A DNA stretch of 5,205 nucleotides from positions 1 to 5,205 of the forward strand of contig DASZFS010000118.1 in the NCBI GenBank assembly GCA_035939575.1, written 5' to 3'. This document shows positions 5,200-5,205 of the stretch, piece after piece (position 1 is the stretch's first letter; each line of letters begins with the position of its first letter). The position numbers were made by a program, and so were the translations under genes. The stretch comes from DATKHR01 sp035939575 (GTDB lineage Bacteria > Acidobacteriota > Vicinamibacteria > Vicinamibacterales > CAVVIG01). Below the pieces are notes generated by a model that worked only from the letters and a program-made list of their open reading frames with translations, had not been told where the DNA came from and ran no database searches.

Positions 5200-5205
5200 A
5201 TTTCG

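Overview
The window is GC-rich and gene-dense. The G/C-heavy third codon positions, the DUF4097-type VNG-repeat protein and the FHA-GAF-SpoIIE phosphatase suggest a soil or sediment bacterium, most likely Acidobacteriota (Vicinamibacteria-like). That assignment is an inference from gene content, not from a marker gene. No rRNA, tRNA, transposase, phage gene or CRISPR array was found.

Layout: (1) 1-456 is the 3' part of a DUF4097-type beta-repeat gene cut by the window edge. (2) Its stop codon runs directly into a four-copy array (456-579) of 30-32 bp hairpin-forming repeats, followed by about 330 bases with no convincing gene but two good hairpins (681-712 and 735-753). (3) 913-1260 encodes a small ABM-type (dimeric alpha/beta barrel) monooxygenase-like protein with a clear ribosome binding site. 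(4) 1385-1573 (+) and 1621-1824 (-) are two small convergent genes of unknown function, the first with a C-terminal membrane helix. (5) 1825-2010 is a divergent control region with an AT-rich 15-bp tandem repeat containing a perfect TATAAT, and a perfect 7-bp hairpin. (6) 2011-2157 is a 48-residue single-helix membrane protein, placed 1 nt upstream of a diguanylate cyclase (2159-3370; two membrane helices, coiled coil, GAF-like region, GGDEF with intact active and inhibitory sites). (7) Convergent to it, on the minus strand, lie an FHA-GAF-SpoIIE/PP2C serine phosphatase (5184-3562) with a probable leaderless start, and downstream of it a 40-residue hydrophobic small ORF (3507-3385).

The right half is therefore a signalling cluster: a membrane-anchored c-di-GMP synthase and an RsbU-like phosphatase, tail to tail, each next to a tiny membrane-protein ORF. 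The two small ORFs (48 and 40 codons) are easily missed by gene callers and are, with the hairpin repeat array and the AT-rich tandem repeat, the parts most worth a second look. No complete new defence or mobile system is visible here.
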